The position numbers and the translations under genes are program-made. The notes beneath the pieces were generated by a model. That model saw only the letters and a program-made list of their open reading frames with translations. It was not told where the DNA came from and did not search any database. This document shows, piece after piece, positions 16,541-24,986 of a stretch of 54,408 nt of DNA. The stretch covers positions 1 through 54,408 of the forward strand of contig NZ_AYXG01000148.1 in assembly GCF_000564855.1 (NCBI RefSeq), read 5' to 3'. Origin of the DNA: Actinokineospora spheciospongiae. Lineage in GTDB: Bacteria; Actinomycetota; Actinomycetes; Mycobacteriales; Pseudonocardiaceae. Position 1 is the stretch's first letter. The number at the start of each line of letters is the position of its first letter.

Positions 16541-17544
16541 CCGCCGAGCCCCCGGTGACCGAGGATGTCGCCTGGTTCCGGATCGACGACCGGGTCACCG
16601 CGGGCACCGCGCGCCGGGCCGCGGCGGCCCTGGCCGAGCGGCTGGGGTTCTCCGGCAGCCGGGGCGCCGAGGTCGGGCTGGCGACGATGGAACTGGCCTC
16701 CAACCTGCACAAGCACGCCGACCGCGGCTCGCTGCTGCTGCGGGAGGTGCGCACCGGGGACACCTCGGCGGTCGAGGTGGCCACCGTCGACCACGGCCCG
16801 GGGATGTCGAGCACCGGGCTGGCCTTCCTCGACGGGCACTCCACCACCGGCACGCTGGGCATCGGGCTGGGCGCGGTGCGCAGGCTCGCCGACGCCACCG
16901 CGGTGCGCTCCGGCCCGGACGGCACGGTCCTGACCGCGCTGTTCACCCCGGGCCCCGGGCCGGTGCCGCGGGAGCCGTTCGCCGGGGTGACCAGGCCGAT
17001 GACCGGTGAGGGGGCCTGCGGCGACGCCTACGCGGTCCGCCGCGACGGCGGCAGGCTCGGGCTGCTGCTGTGCGACGGGTCCGGGCACGGCCCGCTCGCG
17101 GCCACCGCGTCCGCCCTGGCGGTGCGGGCGTTCCTGGGCTCGGCGCCGACCGCGCCGGACGCGATGGTGCGCCGCCTGCACGAGGCGATGTCCGGCAGCC
17201 GGGGCGGGGCGGTGGCCGTCGCCGAACTGGACCAGGACCGGGGTGTGGTGCGCTACGCGGGCCTGGGCAATATCGGCGGGTCGGTGGTGGCCGAGCGCAG
17301 GCGCGGCATGGTGTCGCTGCCCGGGATCGCCGGGTACCAGGCCCGCTCGGTGCGGATGTTCGAGTACCCGCTGCCACCGGGCGCGGTGGTGGTGCTGCAC
17401 TCCGACGGGCTCACCGACCGGTGGGAGCTGGCCCCCGGCCTGGGCGCGCACCCGCCGCTGGTGGTCGCGCTGACCCTGCTGCGTGACGCCGGGGTGCGCC
17501 GCGACGACGCGAGCGTGCTGGTGGCCCGGGCGGAGCGGGCATGA
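16537..17544 (+). CDS. RsbT-like ATPase fused to RsbX-like phosphatase
   Basis: About 335 residues with two domains. Residues ~10-130 are a GHKL ATPase with an intact N box (LATMELASNLHKHA) and DHGPGMSS. Residues ~150-335 are a compact PP2C domain of the RsbX type (GDAYAVRRDGGRLGLLLCDGSGHGPLAA, LHSDGLTDRWEL, DDASVLVA). RsbX resets the stressosome by removing phosphate from RsbR and RsbS. The fusion would place a kinase-like and a phosphatase activity in one chain. The GTG at 16537 overlaps the rsbT stop as GTGA; a GTG three codons earlier also exists. Confidence 0.9.
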   Translation: MTAEPPVTEDVAWFRIDDRVTAGTARRAAAALAERLGFSGSRGAEVGLATMELASNLHKHADRGSLLLREVRTGDTSAVEVATVDHGPGMSSTGLAFLDGHSTTGTLGIGLGAVRRLADATAVRSGPDGTVLTALFTPGPGPVPREPFAGVTRPMTGEGACGDAYAVRRDGGRLGLLLCDGSGHGPLAATASALAVRAFLGSAPTAPDAMVRRLHEAMSGSRGGAVAVAELDQDRGVVRYAGLGNIGGSVVAERRRGMVSLPGIAGYQARSVRMFEYPLPPGAVVVLHSDGLTDRWELAPGLGAHPPLVVALTLLRDAGVRRDDASVLVARAERA

Positions 17545-19241
17545 CGGCCGGGGGGAAGCCGACCAGCCTGCTGCGGCTGACGCTGTCGGGTGGGCAGTCG
17601 GTGTTCCAGCTCCGCCAGTGCGGCCGGGAGGTCGCGGCGGCGGTGGGGCTGGAGTTCCAGGACCGGATCAGGGTGGCCACCGCGCTCAGCGACCTCGGGC
17701 GCATCCTGCTCACCGGGGAGGTGCCGCTGGTGGTGGAGTTCGAGGTGACCGACCACGCGCTCCGGGTGCGGTTGCGGACCGCGGCCAAGGGGAACGAGGC
17801 CGACCAGCCGGGCTGGAAGACCGCGCAGCGCCTGCTCGACGAGTTCGCCGCCGAGGAGGCGGACCTCGCGCTGACCATCACCGTCACCAAGAACCTGCCG
17901 CCGGGAGCCCCCGCGCTCAGCGGCAAGCAGTTGACCCGCCTGCGGGAGGTGGTGGACGCGCTCACCGGCCGGGAGGCCGCCGACGAGTTGCGGACGCAGA
18001 ACGAGGAACTGCTGGCGACGCTGGACGCCCTGGAGGCCAAGCGCCGCGAGCTGGTGCACGTCAACGAGGAGCTGGAGGAGACCAACCGCGGCGTGATGGC
18101 GCTCTACAGCCAGCTCACCGAGGAGCTGGAGGAGACCAACCGCGGTGTCGTCGCCCTCTACGCCGAGCTGGACAACAAGACGATCGAGCTGAACCGGGCC
18201 AGCACGGCCAAGAACCGGTTCTGGTCCAACGTCAGCCACGAGGTGCGCACCCCGGTCAACGCCATCGTCGGCCTGGCCCGGCTGCTGCTGGGCCCCGGCG
18301 CCGACCCGCTGACCGACGACCAGCGCCGCCAGCTCGAGCTGGTCGAGCGCTCGGGGGCGGGGCTGCTGGCACTGGTCAACGAGCTGCTGGACGTGGCCAA
18401 GGCCGAGTCCGGCAGGCTGGTCCCGGTCCTCGCCCCGGTCGACCCCCGGCTGCTGTTCGCGCAGGTGCGGGACATGTTCGTGGCCACCGCGACCTCCGGG
18501 GTCGACCTGGTCTTCGTCGAGGCACCCGCGGCGACGCTGGTGACCGACGAGAAGCTGCTCGTCCACATCCTGCGCAACCTGGTCTCCAACAGCCTCAAGT
18601 TCACCGAGCGGGGCAGCGTCCGCGTCGCGGTCGAGGTCGACGCGGGCGGCGACTGGGTGTTCCGGGTCACCGACACCGGCATCGGCATCGACGCCGAGCA
18701 CCTCGACCACGTCTTCGAGGAGTTCCACCAGGTGCCCAACCCGTTGCAGGCGCGCAGCCCCGGCACCGGCCTCGGCCTGCCGTACGCGCGCACCCTGGCG
18801 CAGGTGCTCGGCGGCTCGCTGGAGCTGAGCAGCCAGGCGGGGGTGGGCACCGAGGTGACCGTGCGGCTGCCCAGCCCGGAGCCGCTGCCCGACGTCGGCA
18901 CGGTGCTGGTGGTCACCGACGACGACACCCTGCGCGGTCGCCTGACCAGCGTCGTGGCGGCGCTCGGCGACGGCCCCTGCGTCCCGGTCGCCCCCGCCGA
19001 CCTGGCCGCCGCGGTCACCTCCGAGCGGCCCGGGCTGGTGGTGCTCGACCTGGCGCCCCCCGAGGCGGACGCCCTGCTGGACGCGCTGGTCGCGGCGGGG
19101 ATCGCCGTCGTGGCGCTGTCCGCGGCGGAAGCGGTACCGTCTGACGACGGCGAGGAGGCACCGGTGGCCACGCTGCACAAGTCCCGCCTCTCGACGGACT
19201 CGGTCCGGGAGGCGATCCGGCGAGCACTGGCGGACCTGTGA
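17541..19241 (+). CDS. Hybrid histidine kinase with degenerate RsbT-like N-terminus
   Basis: 566 residues, no membrane segment, so cytoplasmic. Residues ~10-120 resemble RsbT (FQDRIRVATALSDLGRIL), but the N-box Asn and the glycine boxes are missing, so ATP binding there is unlikely. A coiled coil follows (~150-215) with a duplicated 18-residue unit. Then comes the HisKA domain with H233 in FWSNVSHEVRTP, the ATPase (NLVSNSLKFT, DTGIGID, GTGLGLPYA), and a reduced receiver (LVVLDLAPPEAD, LHKSRLS). The start overlaps the previous stop as ATGA. The likely partner is the next gene's receiver. Confidence 0.9.
   Translation: MTAGGKPTSLLRLTLSGGQSVFQLRQCGREVAAAVGLEFQDRIRVATALSDLGRILLTGEVPLVVEFEVTDHALRVRLRTAAKGNEADQPGWKTAQRLLDEFAAEEADLALTITVTKNLPPGAPALSGKQLTRLREVVDALTGREAADELRTQNEELLATLDALEAKRRELVHVNEELEETNRGVMALYSQLTEELEETNRGVVALYAELDNKTIELNRASTAKNRFWSNVSHEVRTPVNAIVGLARLLLGPGADPLTDDQRRQLELVERSGAGLLALVNELLDVAKAESGRLVPVLAPVDPRLLFAQVRDMFVATATSGVDLVFVEAPAATLVTDEKLLVHILRNLVSNSLKFTERGSVRVAVEVDAGGDWVFRVTDTGIGIDAEHLDHVFEEFHQVPNPLQARSPGTGLGLPYARTLAQVLGGSLELSSQAGVGTEVTVRLPSPEPLPDVGTVLVVTDDDTLRGRLTSVVAALGDGPCVPVAPADLAAAVTSERPGLVVLDLAPPEADALLDALVAAGIAVVALSAAEAVPSDDGEEAPVATLHKSRLSTDSVREAIRRALADL
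18066..18173 (+). repeat. 54-bp tandem duplication inside the histidine kinase
   Basis: Two direct 54-base units encode EELEETNRGV(M/V)ALY plus four residues each. The first 26 bases of the two units are identical. The duplication lengthens the coiled coil before HisKA by 18 residues, about five heptad-like turns, and keeps the frame. Confidence 0.9.
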
Positions 19242-20836
19242 CGACTGTGAACCGCGTCGACCCGGACGCCCCCGCGCGCATCCTGGTGGTCGACGACACC
19301 GAGGCCAACCGCTACATCACCGGTGGCTGGCTGCGCCGCGCCGGGCACGAGGTGCTGGAGGCCGCCACCGGCCGCGCCGCCCTGGACACCGTCCGCGACG
19401 AGGTCGTCGACCTGGTGATCCTGGACGTGAACCTGCCGGACATGAGCGGCTTCGACGTGTGCGAGGTGCTCAAGGGCGACGCGGCCACCGCGGCGATCCC
19501 GGTGGTGCACGTGTCGGCGAGCCACGTCGAGGCGGGCGACCGCGCCACCGGCCTGACCCGGGGCGCGGACGCCTACCTCAGCGAACCGATCGATCCCGGC
19601 GAGTTGCAGGCCACGGTGAAGGCGGCGCTGCGCTACTACCGGGCCCGCGCGGCGGCGGAGAACCTGGCGGGCAGGCTGAGCAGGCTCACCGAGGCCGGGC
19701 TGGAGATCAACACCGCCCGCACCTTCCCCGCCCTGCTCGCCGCCGCGGTGCGCGGGGCGACGGCGGTCCTGGGCCAGCCGGTGACGGTCCTGGTCGTGCT
19801 GCCCAGCGGCGCGCACCTGTGGGGCTGCGGCGAGGGGCCGGACAGGCCGGTCACCACCCGGGCCGAGCACCCCGACCCGCTGGTGCCGCAGTGGCGGGCC
19901 ACCCCGGGGCCACCGCGGTCCGCACTGGACCCCACCAACACCGTGCAACTGGTCACCTTCACCGACCCCGGCGAGCAGTGGCCCGCGGCGGAGGTCACCG
20001 CCGCCGTCGTGCACACCGACCCCGAGCAGCCCGCCACCTGCGTGGCCCTGCCCGCGGCGGCGGTCACCACCGGCGAGGAACGCGACCTGCTGATCCAGCT
20101 CGGCCAGACCACCGCCGTCGCCGCCCGCGGCCTGCTCGCCTACACCGACGAGCACGACATCGCCCTGTCGCTGCAGCGCAGCCTGCTGCCGAGCCGCCTG
20201 CCGGTCGTGCCCGGCCTCACCATGGCCGCCCGCTACGTCCCCGCCTCCAGCGTCGCCCAGGTCGGCGGCGACTTCTACGAGGTCACCGAGCTCGACACCG
20301 GTGTGCTGGTGGCCATCGGCGACGTCACCGGCCACTCGATCGAGGCGGCGACGGTCATGGGCGAGGTCCGGCACGCCCTGCGCGCCTACGCCATCGAGGG
20401 CCACACCCCCACCGAGATCATCGCCCTGCTCAACGCGATGGTCTGCCGCTTTCACCCCACCGGCCTGACCACGCTGTGCCTGATCCTGCTCGACCTGGCG
20501 GCGGAAACCGCCACCATCGCCAACGCGGGCCACATCCCGCCCCTGCTCATCGACGACGAGCACGCCGCCTACCTGCCCCTGCCCGGCGCGATCCTCGGCA
20601 TCGAGGTCCCCCGGCCCGAGGCCACCACCATCGCGTTCCCCAAGGGCTCCACGATCGTGCTGATGACCGACGGGCTCGTCGAGCGCCGGGCCGTTCCCCT
20701 CGACGACGACCTGGAGACCCTCCGCGCGTCCATGGACCCCGGTGAGCAGCCGGAAGCCGTCTGCCGCCGCCTCCTGGCCACCTTCGGCCGGGACAAGGAC
20801 GACGACATCGCCCTGGTGGTCCTGCGCCGCACCTGA
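19238..20836 (+). CDS. Response regulator with SpoIIE-type phosphatase output
   Basis: 532 residues. The receiver (~14-130) has acidic residues in VVDD and phosphoacceptor D63 in VILDVNLPD; the usual switch lysine is replaced (LSEPIDP where family members have KP). A GAF-like middle region (~145-300) leads to the PP2C domain with LQRSLLPSRLP, GGDFYEVT, GDVTGHSIEAA, MTDGLVERR and DDIALVVL. It should dephosphorylate a STAS antagonist when phosphorylated by the preceding kinase, joining a two-component system to the stressosome. GTGA overlap with the kinase gene. Confidence 0.93.
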   Translation: MTTVNRVDPDAPARILVVDDTEANRYITGGWLRRAGHEVLEAATGRAALDTVRDEVVDLVILDVNLPDMSGFDVCEVLKGDAATAAIPVVHVSASHVEAGDRATGLTRGADAYLSEPIDPGELQATVKAALRYYRARAAAENLAGRLSRLTEAGLEINTARTFPALLAAAVRGATAVLGQPVTVLVVLPSGAHLWGCGEGPDRPVTTRAEHPDPLVPQWRATPGPPRSALDPTNTVQLVTFTDPGEQWPAAEVTAAVVHTDPEQPATCVALPAAAVTTGEERDLLIQLGQTTAVAARGLLAYTDEHDIALSLQRSLLPSRLPVVPGLTMAARYVPASSVAQVGGDFYEVTELDTGVLVAIGDVTGHSIEAATVMGEVRHALRAYAIEGHTPTEIIALLNAMVCRFHPTGLTTLCLILLDLAAETATIANAGHIPPLLIDDEHAAYLPLPGAILGIEVPRPEATTIAFPKGSTIVLMTDGLVERRAVPLDDDLETLRASMDPGEQPEAVCRRLLATFGRDKDDDIALVVLRRT

Positions 20837-20885
20837 GGGCGCGGCGCCCACCGCGGAATGTCGGTCCATCCCGGATACTGGAACC

Positions 20886-21947
20886 GTGACCGCGCCCCTG
20901 CTCAACCCGACCCGCATCTACGTGGAGCCCGCCGCCGCCGAGCTGCCGCGCGGCCGGGCCGTGCTGGAGCGCTTCCCCGACGCCGAGCGCGTGGAGGTCG
21001 AGAGCCACTGGCGCATCCCGGAGCTGCACGGCGACGAGGCCAACGCCCGGCGCTGGGTGCGGATCAAGCGGGAGGCGCTGGTGCTGGGGGTCAAGAAGTC
21101 CCTCGCCGCCCGCCCCAACGGCCGCTCCGCCGACTTCATCGCCCCGTCGACGGCCAACGGGTGCGCCATGGCCTGCGCGTACTGCTACGTGCCCCGCCGC
21201 AAGGGCTACTCCAACCCGATCACCGTCTTCGCCAACATCGAGCAGATCACCGGCTACCTGGCCCGGCACATCGCCCGCCAGGGCCCCAAGCCCGCCCCGG
21301 ACCAGTGCGACCCGCACGCCTGGGTCTACGACATCGGCGAGAACTCCGACTGCTCGGCCGACGCCCTGGTCAGCGACAACGTCCGCGACCTGGTGGCGCT
21401 CTTCCGCACCCAGCCGACCGCGAAGGCGTCCTTCGCCACCAAGTACGTCAACCGCGACCTGCTCGACTGGGACCCGGCGGGCCGCACCCGCGTCCGCTTC
21501 TCCCTGATGCCCGAGGCCACGGCGAAGCTGCTCGACATCCGCACCACCCCGGTCCCCGAGCGCCTGGCCGCCATCGACGACTTCGTCGCGGCGGGCTACG
21601 AGGTCCACCTCAACCTCAGCCCCGTCGTCGTGCACGACAACTGGCTCGCCGACTGGCGCGAACTGCTCACCACCCTGGGCGAGGCCACCTCCCCCACCAC
21701 GAAGGCCCAGCTCGCCGCCGAGGTCATCATGCTCACCCACAACCTGGCCCTGCACGAGGTGAACCTCGCCTGGCACCCGCGCGCGGAAGACCTCCTGTGG
21801 CAGCCGCGCCTGCAGGAACCCAAGCGCAGCGAGAACGGCGCCGCGAACGTGCGCTACCGCGCGGGCCTCAAGCGCCAGTTCCTCGACCAGTTCCTCGCCC
21901 TCGTCACCGAGTGCGCCCCGTACCTGCGCGTCCGCTACGCCTTCTGA
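20886..21947 (+). CDS. Spore photoproduct lyase-family radical SAM protein
   Basis: 353 residues with the radical SAM cluster motif C93-x3-C97-x2-C100 (CAMACAYCY). In spore formers this family reverts the UV spore photoproduct in DNA. C156 in GENSDCSADAL is placed like the hydrogen-donor cysteine of Bacillus SplB, by pattern only. Actinomycetes do not make endospores, so the substrate here is uncertain. It follows the stressosome operon after 49 bases and may be cotranscribed, which would fit a stress or UV response. Confidence 0.85.
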   Translation: MTAPLLNPTRIYVEPAAAELPRGRAVLERFPDAERVEVESHWRIPELHGDEANARRWVRIKREALVLGVKKSLAARPNGRSADFIAPSTANGCAMACAYCYVPRRKGYSNPITVFANIEQITGYLARHIARQGPKPAPDQCDPHAWVYDIGENSDCSADALVSDNVRDLVALFRTQPTAKASFATKYVNRDLLDWDPAGRTRVRFSLMPEATAKLLDIRTTPVPERLAAIDDFVAAGYEVHLNLSPVVVHDNWLADWRELLTTLGEATSPTTKAQLAAEVIMLTHNLALHEVNLAWHPRAEDLLWQPRLQEPKRSENGAANVRYRAGLKRQFLDQFLALVTECAPYLRVRYAF

Positions 21948-22055
21948 TCCGCTCGGCGGACCCCTCCCGTCAGGTGAAACCCCCTCGGCGATGTGTCACC
22001 GGCCCAGCGCCGGGTAGACGTAGCGGAATGCCGACGTCGAGGAAGAGGGACCGAC

Positions 22056-23276
22056 ATGAGCGCAGCCGAGCCCACCGCGGCTCTGCGGGGCATCCGGGTG
22101 ATCGACATGGCGGCCGTGGTGATGGGCCCGTACGCGGCGCAGATCCTCGGTGACTTCGGCGCCGACGTGATCAAGGTCGAGCCACCGGCCGGGGACATGA
22201 CGCGCTTCACCCACCCGCAGCGGCACGAGGGCATGGGCGCGCTGGCCCTCAACGTCAACCGCAACAAGCGCAGCCTGTCGCTGGACCTCAAGTCCGCCGA
22301 GGGCCGGGAGGTGTTCCTGGACCTGGTGCGCAGCGCCGACGTGCTGATCACCAACACCCGACCGGGCGGGCTGCGGCGGCTGGGGTTGGACTACGAATCG
22401 CTCGCCGCGGTCAACCCGAGGCTGGTGTACTGCTCCGCGCAGGGTTTCCGCGGGAACTCGGACCGGGCCGACCACGCGGCCTACGACGAGATCGTGCAGT
22501 CCGGGTCCGGCCTCGCCGACCTGATGCGCCGGGCCACCGGGACGCCCACCTACGTGCCGACCATCCTGGCGGACAAGGTGTGCGCGCTGACCATCGTCTA
22601 CGCCGCGCTGATCGCGGTGATCCACCAGCGCGCCACCGGTGCGGGCCAGCACGTCGAGGTGCCGATGACCGACACCATGCTCGCGTTCAACCTGGTGGAG
22701 CACCTGGCCGGGCAGACCTTCGAGCCGCCTGCCGGGCCGGTGGGGTTCCCGCGCTCGCTGTCGGCGGGTCACCGCGCGATGTCCACAGCGGACGGCTGGG
22801 CGTGCATCATCCCCTACACCCCCCGCGACATCCGCAACTTCTTCACCGCGATCGACCGGCCCGACCTCGCCGGGGACGAGCGGTTCGCCACCTCCGGGCA
22901 GCTCGCCCGGCACTACTCCGACCTCTACGAGCTGATCGAGCAATTGGCGCCGGAGCGGACCACGGCGCAGTGGGCGCGGATCTGCGCCGACAACAGCATC
23001 CCCTTCTCCCCCGTGCTCGACCTCGACCACGCCGCCGAGGACCCGTACTTCACCGAGGGCGGTCTGCTGTCGGTGGCCGAGCACCCGACCGAGGGGGCCT
23101 ACCGCGTGGTCGGCAACCCGCTGGCGTTCTCCGAGACCCCGCCGACGATCCGCAGCCACACCCCGGCGCTCGGCCAGCACACCACCGAACTGCTCACCGA
23201 ACTCGGCTACGACGCCGAGGCGATCGCCGACCTGGTGGCCAAGTCCGTGGTCGGCACGCCGGGGACCGGCGCGTGA
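22056..23276 (+). CDS. CaiB/BaiF family CoA transferase
   Basis: A 406-residue class III CoA transferase that activates a carboxylic acid to its CoA thioester. The N-terminus LRGIRVIDMAAVVMGPYAAQILGDFGADVIKVEPPAGD is classic; the catalytic Asp is expected in YDEIVQSGSG by family pattern. It opens a four-gene run with GTGA overlaps. The acid substrate is unknown. The ATG is chosen over upstream codons because of the GGAAGAGGG box. Confidence 0.9.
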   Translation: MSAAEPTAALRGIRVIDMAAVVMGPYAAQILGDFGADVIKVEPPAGDMTRFTHPQRHEGMGALALNVNRNKRSLSLDLKSAEGREVFLDLVRSADVLITNTRPGGLRRLGLDYESLAAVNPRLVYCSAQGFRGNSDRADHAAYDEIVQSGSGLADLMRRATGTPTYVPTILADKVCALTIVYAALIAVIHQRATGAGQHVEVPMTDTMLAFNLVEHLAGQTFEPPAGPVGFPRSLSAGHRAMSTADGWACIIPYTPRDIRNFFTAIDRPDLAGDERFATSGQLARHYSDLYELIEQLAPERTTAQWARICADNSIPFSPVLDLDHAAEDPYFTEGGLLSVAEHPTEGAYRVVGNPLAFSETPPTIRSHTPALGQHTTELLTELGYDAEAIADLVAKSVVGTPGTGA

Positions 23277-24028
23277 GCACCGGGCGGCTGACGGCCGCGG
23301 ACATCGTGGCGGCGGGCACCACCCCGCTCACCGCGCCGCCCTACGCGCGGGTCCGCCGCAGGTTCACCGACCGCGAGTACCTCAACGTCGTCTACCGCAC
23401 CGACCCGGACGCCCTGCGGCGGGTCGTGCCCGAGCCGCTGGAGGTCGAGGACGACCTGGTGCGGTTCGAGGTGATGCGGATGGGCGACGTCCCGGGTTTC
23501 GGGCCGTACACCGAGTGCGGGCAGGCGATCCCGGTGTCCTTCGACGGCGAGCGCGGCGAGTACCTGCACGCGATGTACCTCGACAGCTTCGCGGGCACCG
23601 CGGCGGGCCGCGAGAGCAGCGCCTACCCGAAGGGGCCGGGCAAGCCCGCGTTGCGGGTCGAAGAAGGGGCGCTGGTCGGCACCCTGGACGTCGGGTCGCT
23701 GCGGGTCGCCGCCGCGACCATGGCCTACAAGCACCGGCCGATGGACCTCGCCGAAGCCGGAGCGCAGATCACCGTGCCCACGTTCATGGTCAAGATCGTG
23801 GCGGGCTACGGCCCCCGGCCGCAGGTGTGCGACCTGGTGCGCACCCGGATCACCGACGTCGTCGTGCACGAGGCCTGGTCCGGCCCGGCCCGGCTGCACC
23901 TGTTCGAGCACGTCCTGGCGCCGCTGGCCGACCTGCCGGTGCGGGAGGTCGTGGCCGCGTCGCACGTGCGCACCGACCTGACCCTGGAACCGGTGCACCC
24001 GGTGCACGACTACCTGGAGGACCTGTGA
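23273..24028 (+). CDS. Acetoacetate decarboxylase-family enzyme
   Basis: 251 residues. The Schiff-base lysine is K120 in SSAYPKGPGKP and the conserved Glu is in GPYTECGQ (E81). Enzymes of this family decarboxylate beta-keto acids or perform aldol-type chemistry. GTGA overlaps lie on both sides. Next to a hydroxyacyl dehydrogenase it could remove CO2 from the 3-keto acid that enzyme makes. Confidence 0.88.
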   Translation: MSTGRLTAADIVAAGTTPLTAPPYARVRRRFTDREYLNVVYRTDPDALRRVVPEPLEVEDDLVRFEVMRMGDVPGFGPYTECGQAIPVSFDGERGEYLHAMYLDSFAGTAAGRESSAYPKGPGKPALRVEEGALVGTLDVGSLRVAAATMAYKHRPMDLAEAGAQITVPTFMVKIVAGYGPRPQVCDLVRTRITDVVVHEAWSGPARLHLFEHVLAPLADLPVREVVAASHVRTDLTLEPVHPVHDYLEDL

Positions 24029-24972
24029 GCGCCGACTCCCCCGGCACGGTCGCGGTGATCGGGGCGGGCACCATCGGGCTGTCCTGGGCCGTCCTGTTCG
24101 CCGCGCACGGTTGGTCGGTGCACATCCAGGACCCGCGGCCCGACCTGGAAGAGGCGGTGGCCGGGGGCCTGCGCCAGTTCGCCCCGACGCTGCTCGAACC
24201 GGTGGCGGCCGAGGTGCTGGAACGGCGGGTGCGGGTGCACACCGAACTGGGCGCGGCGGTGAACACGGTGGACCTGGTGCAGGAGAACGGCCCCGAGGAC
24301 CTGGGGTTCAAGCAGCGGCTGTTCGCCGACCTCGCTGCCGCCGCCCCGGCGGGCGCGCTGCTCGCCTCCTCCACCTCCGGCCTGCAACCCAGCGACATCG
24401 CCGAACACCTCGCCGACGCCGCCGCCGCGCGCGTGGTGGTGGCCCACCCGTTCAACCCGCCGCACCTGCTGCCGCTGGTGGAGGTCGTGGCGGGCAGCCG
24501 GACCTCCCCGGACGCCGTCGAGCGGGCCATGGCCCTGTACCGGGGTCTGGGCAAGGTCCCGGTGCACGTGCGCAAGGAGACGCCCGGGTTCGTCGCCAAC
24601 CGCCTGCAGTCGGCCATGTTCCGCGAGGCCGTCGACCTGGTGCTGCGCGGCGTGGTCACCCCGGCCGAACTGGACACGGTGGTCACCGAGTCGGTGGGGC
24701 CGCGCTGGGCGACCGGCGGCCCGTTCCTGAGCTACCACCTCGGCGGTGGCCCCGGCGGTTTCCGGCACTTCCTGGAACACCTCGGCCCCGGCATGGCCCG
24801 CCGCTGGCGCGACCTCGGCACACCCGAACTCACCGACGAGGTCATCGCGCGGCTCGTCGAGGCCACCGAGGGCGCCTACGCCGGGCAGGACTACGCGGAC
24901 CTGACCCGCGCCAGGGACCTGCGGGAGATCGCCGTCCTCAACGCCCGCGCGCAGGCGCGGACCGACACCTGA
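24025..24972 (+). CDS. 3-hydroxyacyl-CoA dehydrogenase-family enzyme (lambda-crystallin/carnitine dehydrogenase-like)
   Basis: A 315-residue NAD enzyme: VAVIGAGTIGLSWAVLFAAHGW, catalytic His in VVAHPFNPPHLLPLVEVV, and ETPGFVANRLQSAMFREAVDLV. The HPFNPPHLLPLVEVV form is typical of the L-carnitine dehydrogenase and lambda-crystallin branch, which oxidise free 3-hydroxy acids rather than CoA esters. GTGA overlap with the decarboxylase gene supports a two-step oxidative decarboxylation. A distant resemblance to ActVI-ORF1 exists, but the operon context is catabolic. Confidence 0.87.
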   Translation: MSADSPGTVAVIGAGTIGLSWAVLFAAHGWSVHIQDPRPDLEEAVAGGLRQFAPTLLEPVAAEVLERRVRVHTELGAAVNTVDLVQENGPEDLGFKQRLFADLAAAAPAGALLASSTSGLQPSDIAEHLADAAAARVVVAHPFNPPHLLPLVEVVAGSRTSPDAVERAMALYRGLGKVPVHVRKETPGFVANRLQSAMFREAVDLVLRGVVTPAELDTVVTESVGPRWATGGPFLSYHLGGGPGGFRHFLEHLGPGMARRWRDLGTPELTDEVIARLVEATEGAYAGQDYADLTRARDLREIAVLNARAQARTDT

Positions 24973-24986
24973 CCGAGAGGAACACC

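Noticed and set aside
20886-21947. Evidence for an endospore-forming host
   Set aside because: Spl-family radical SAM proteins occur widely in actinomycetes that do not form endospores. The rest of the window is actinobacterial.
24025-24972. ActVI-ORF1-like pyran reductase belonging to the polyketide cluster
   Set aside because: The fold is related, but it is coupled to an acetoacetate decarboxylase and CoA transferase 5 kb outside the cluster. A catabolic role explains it better.
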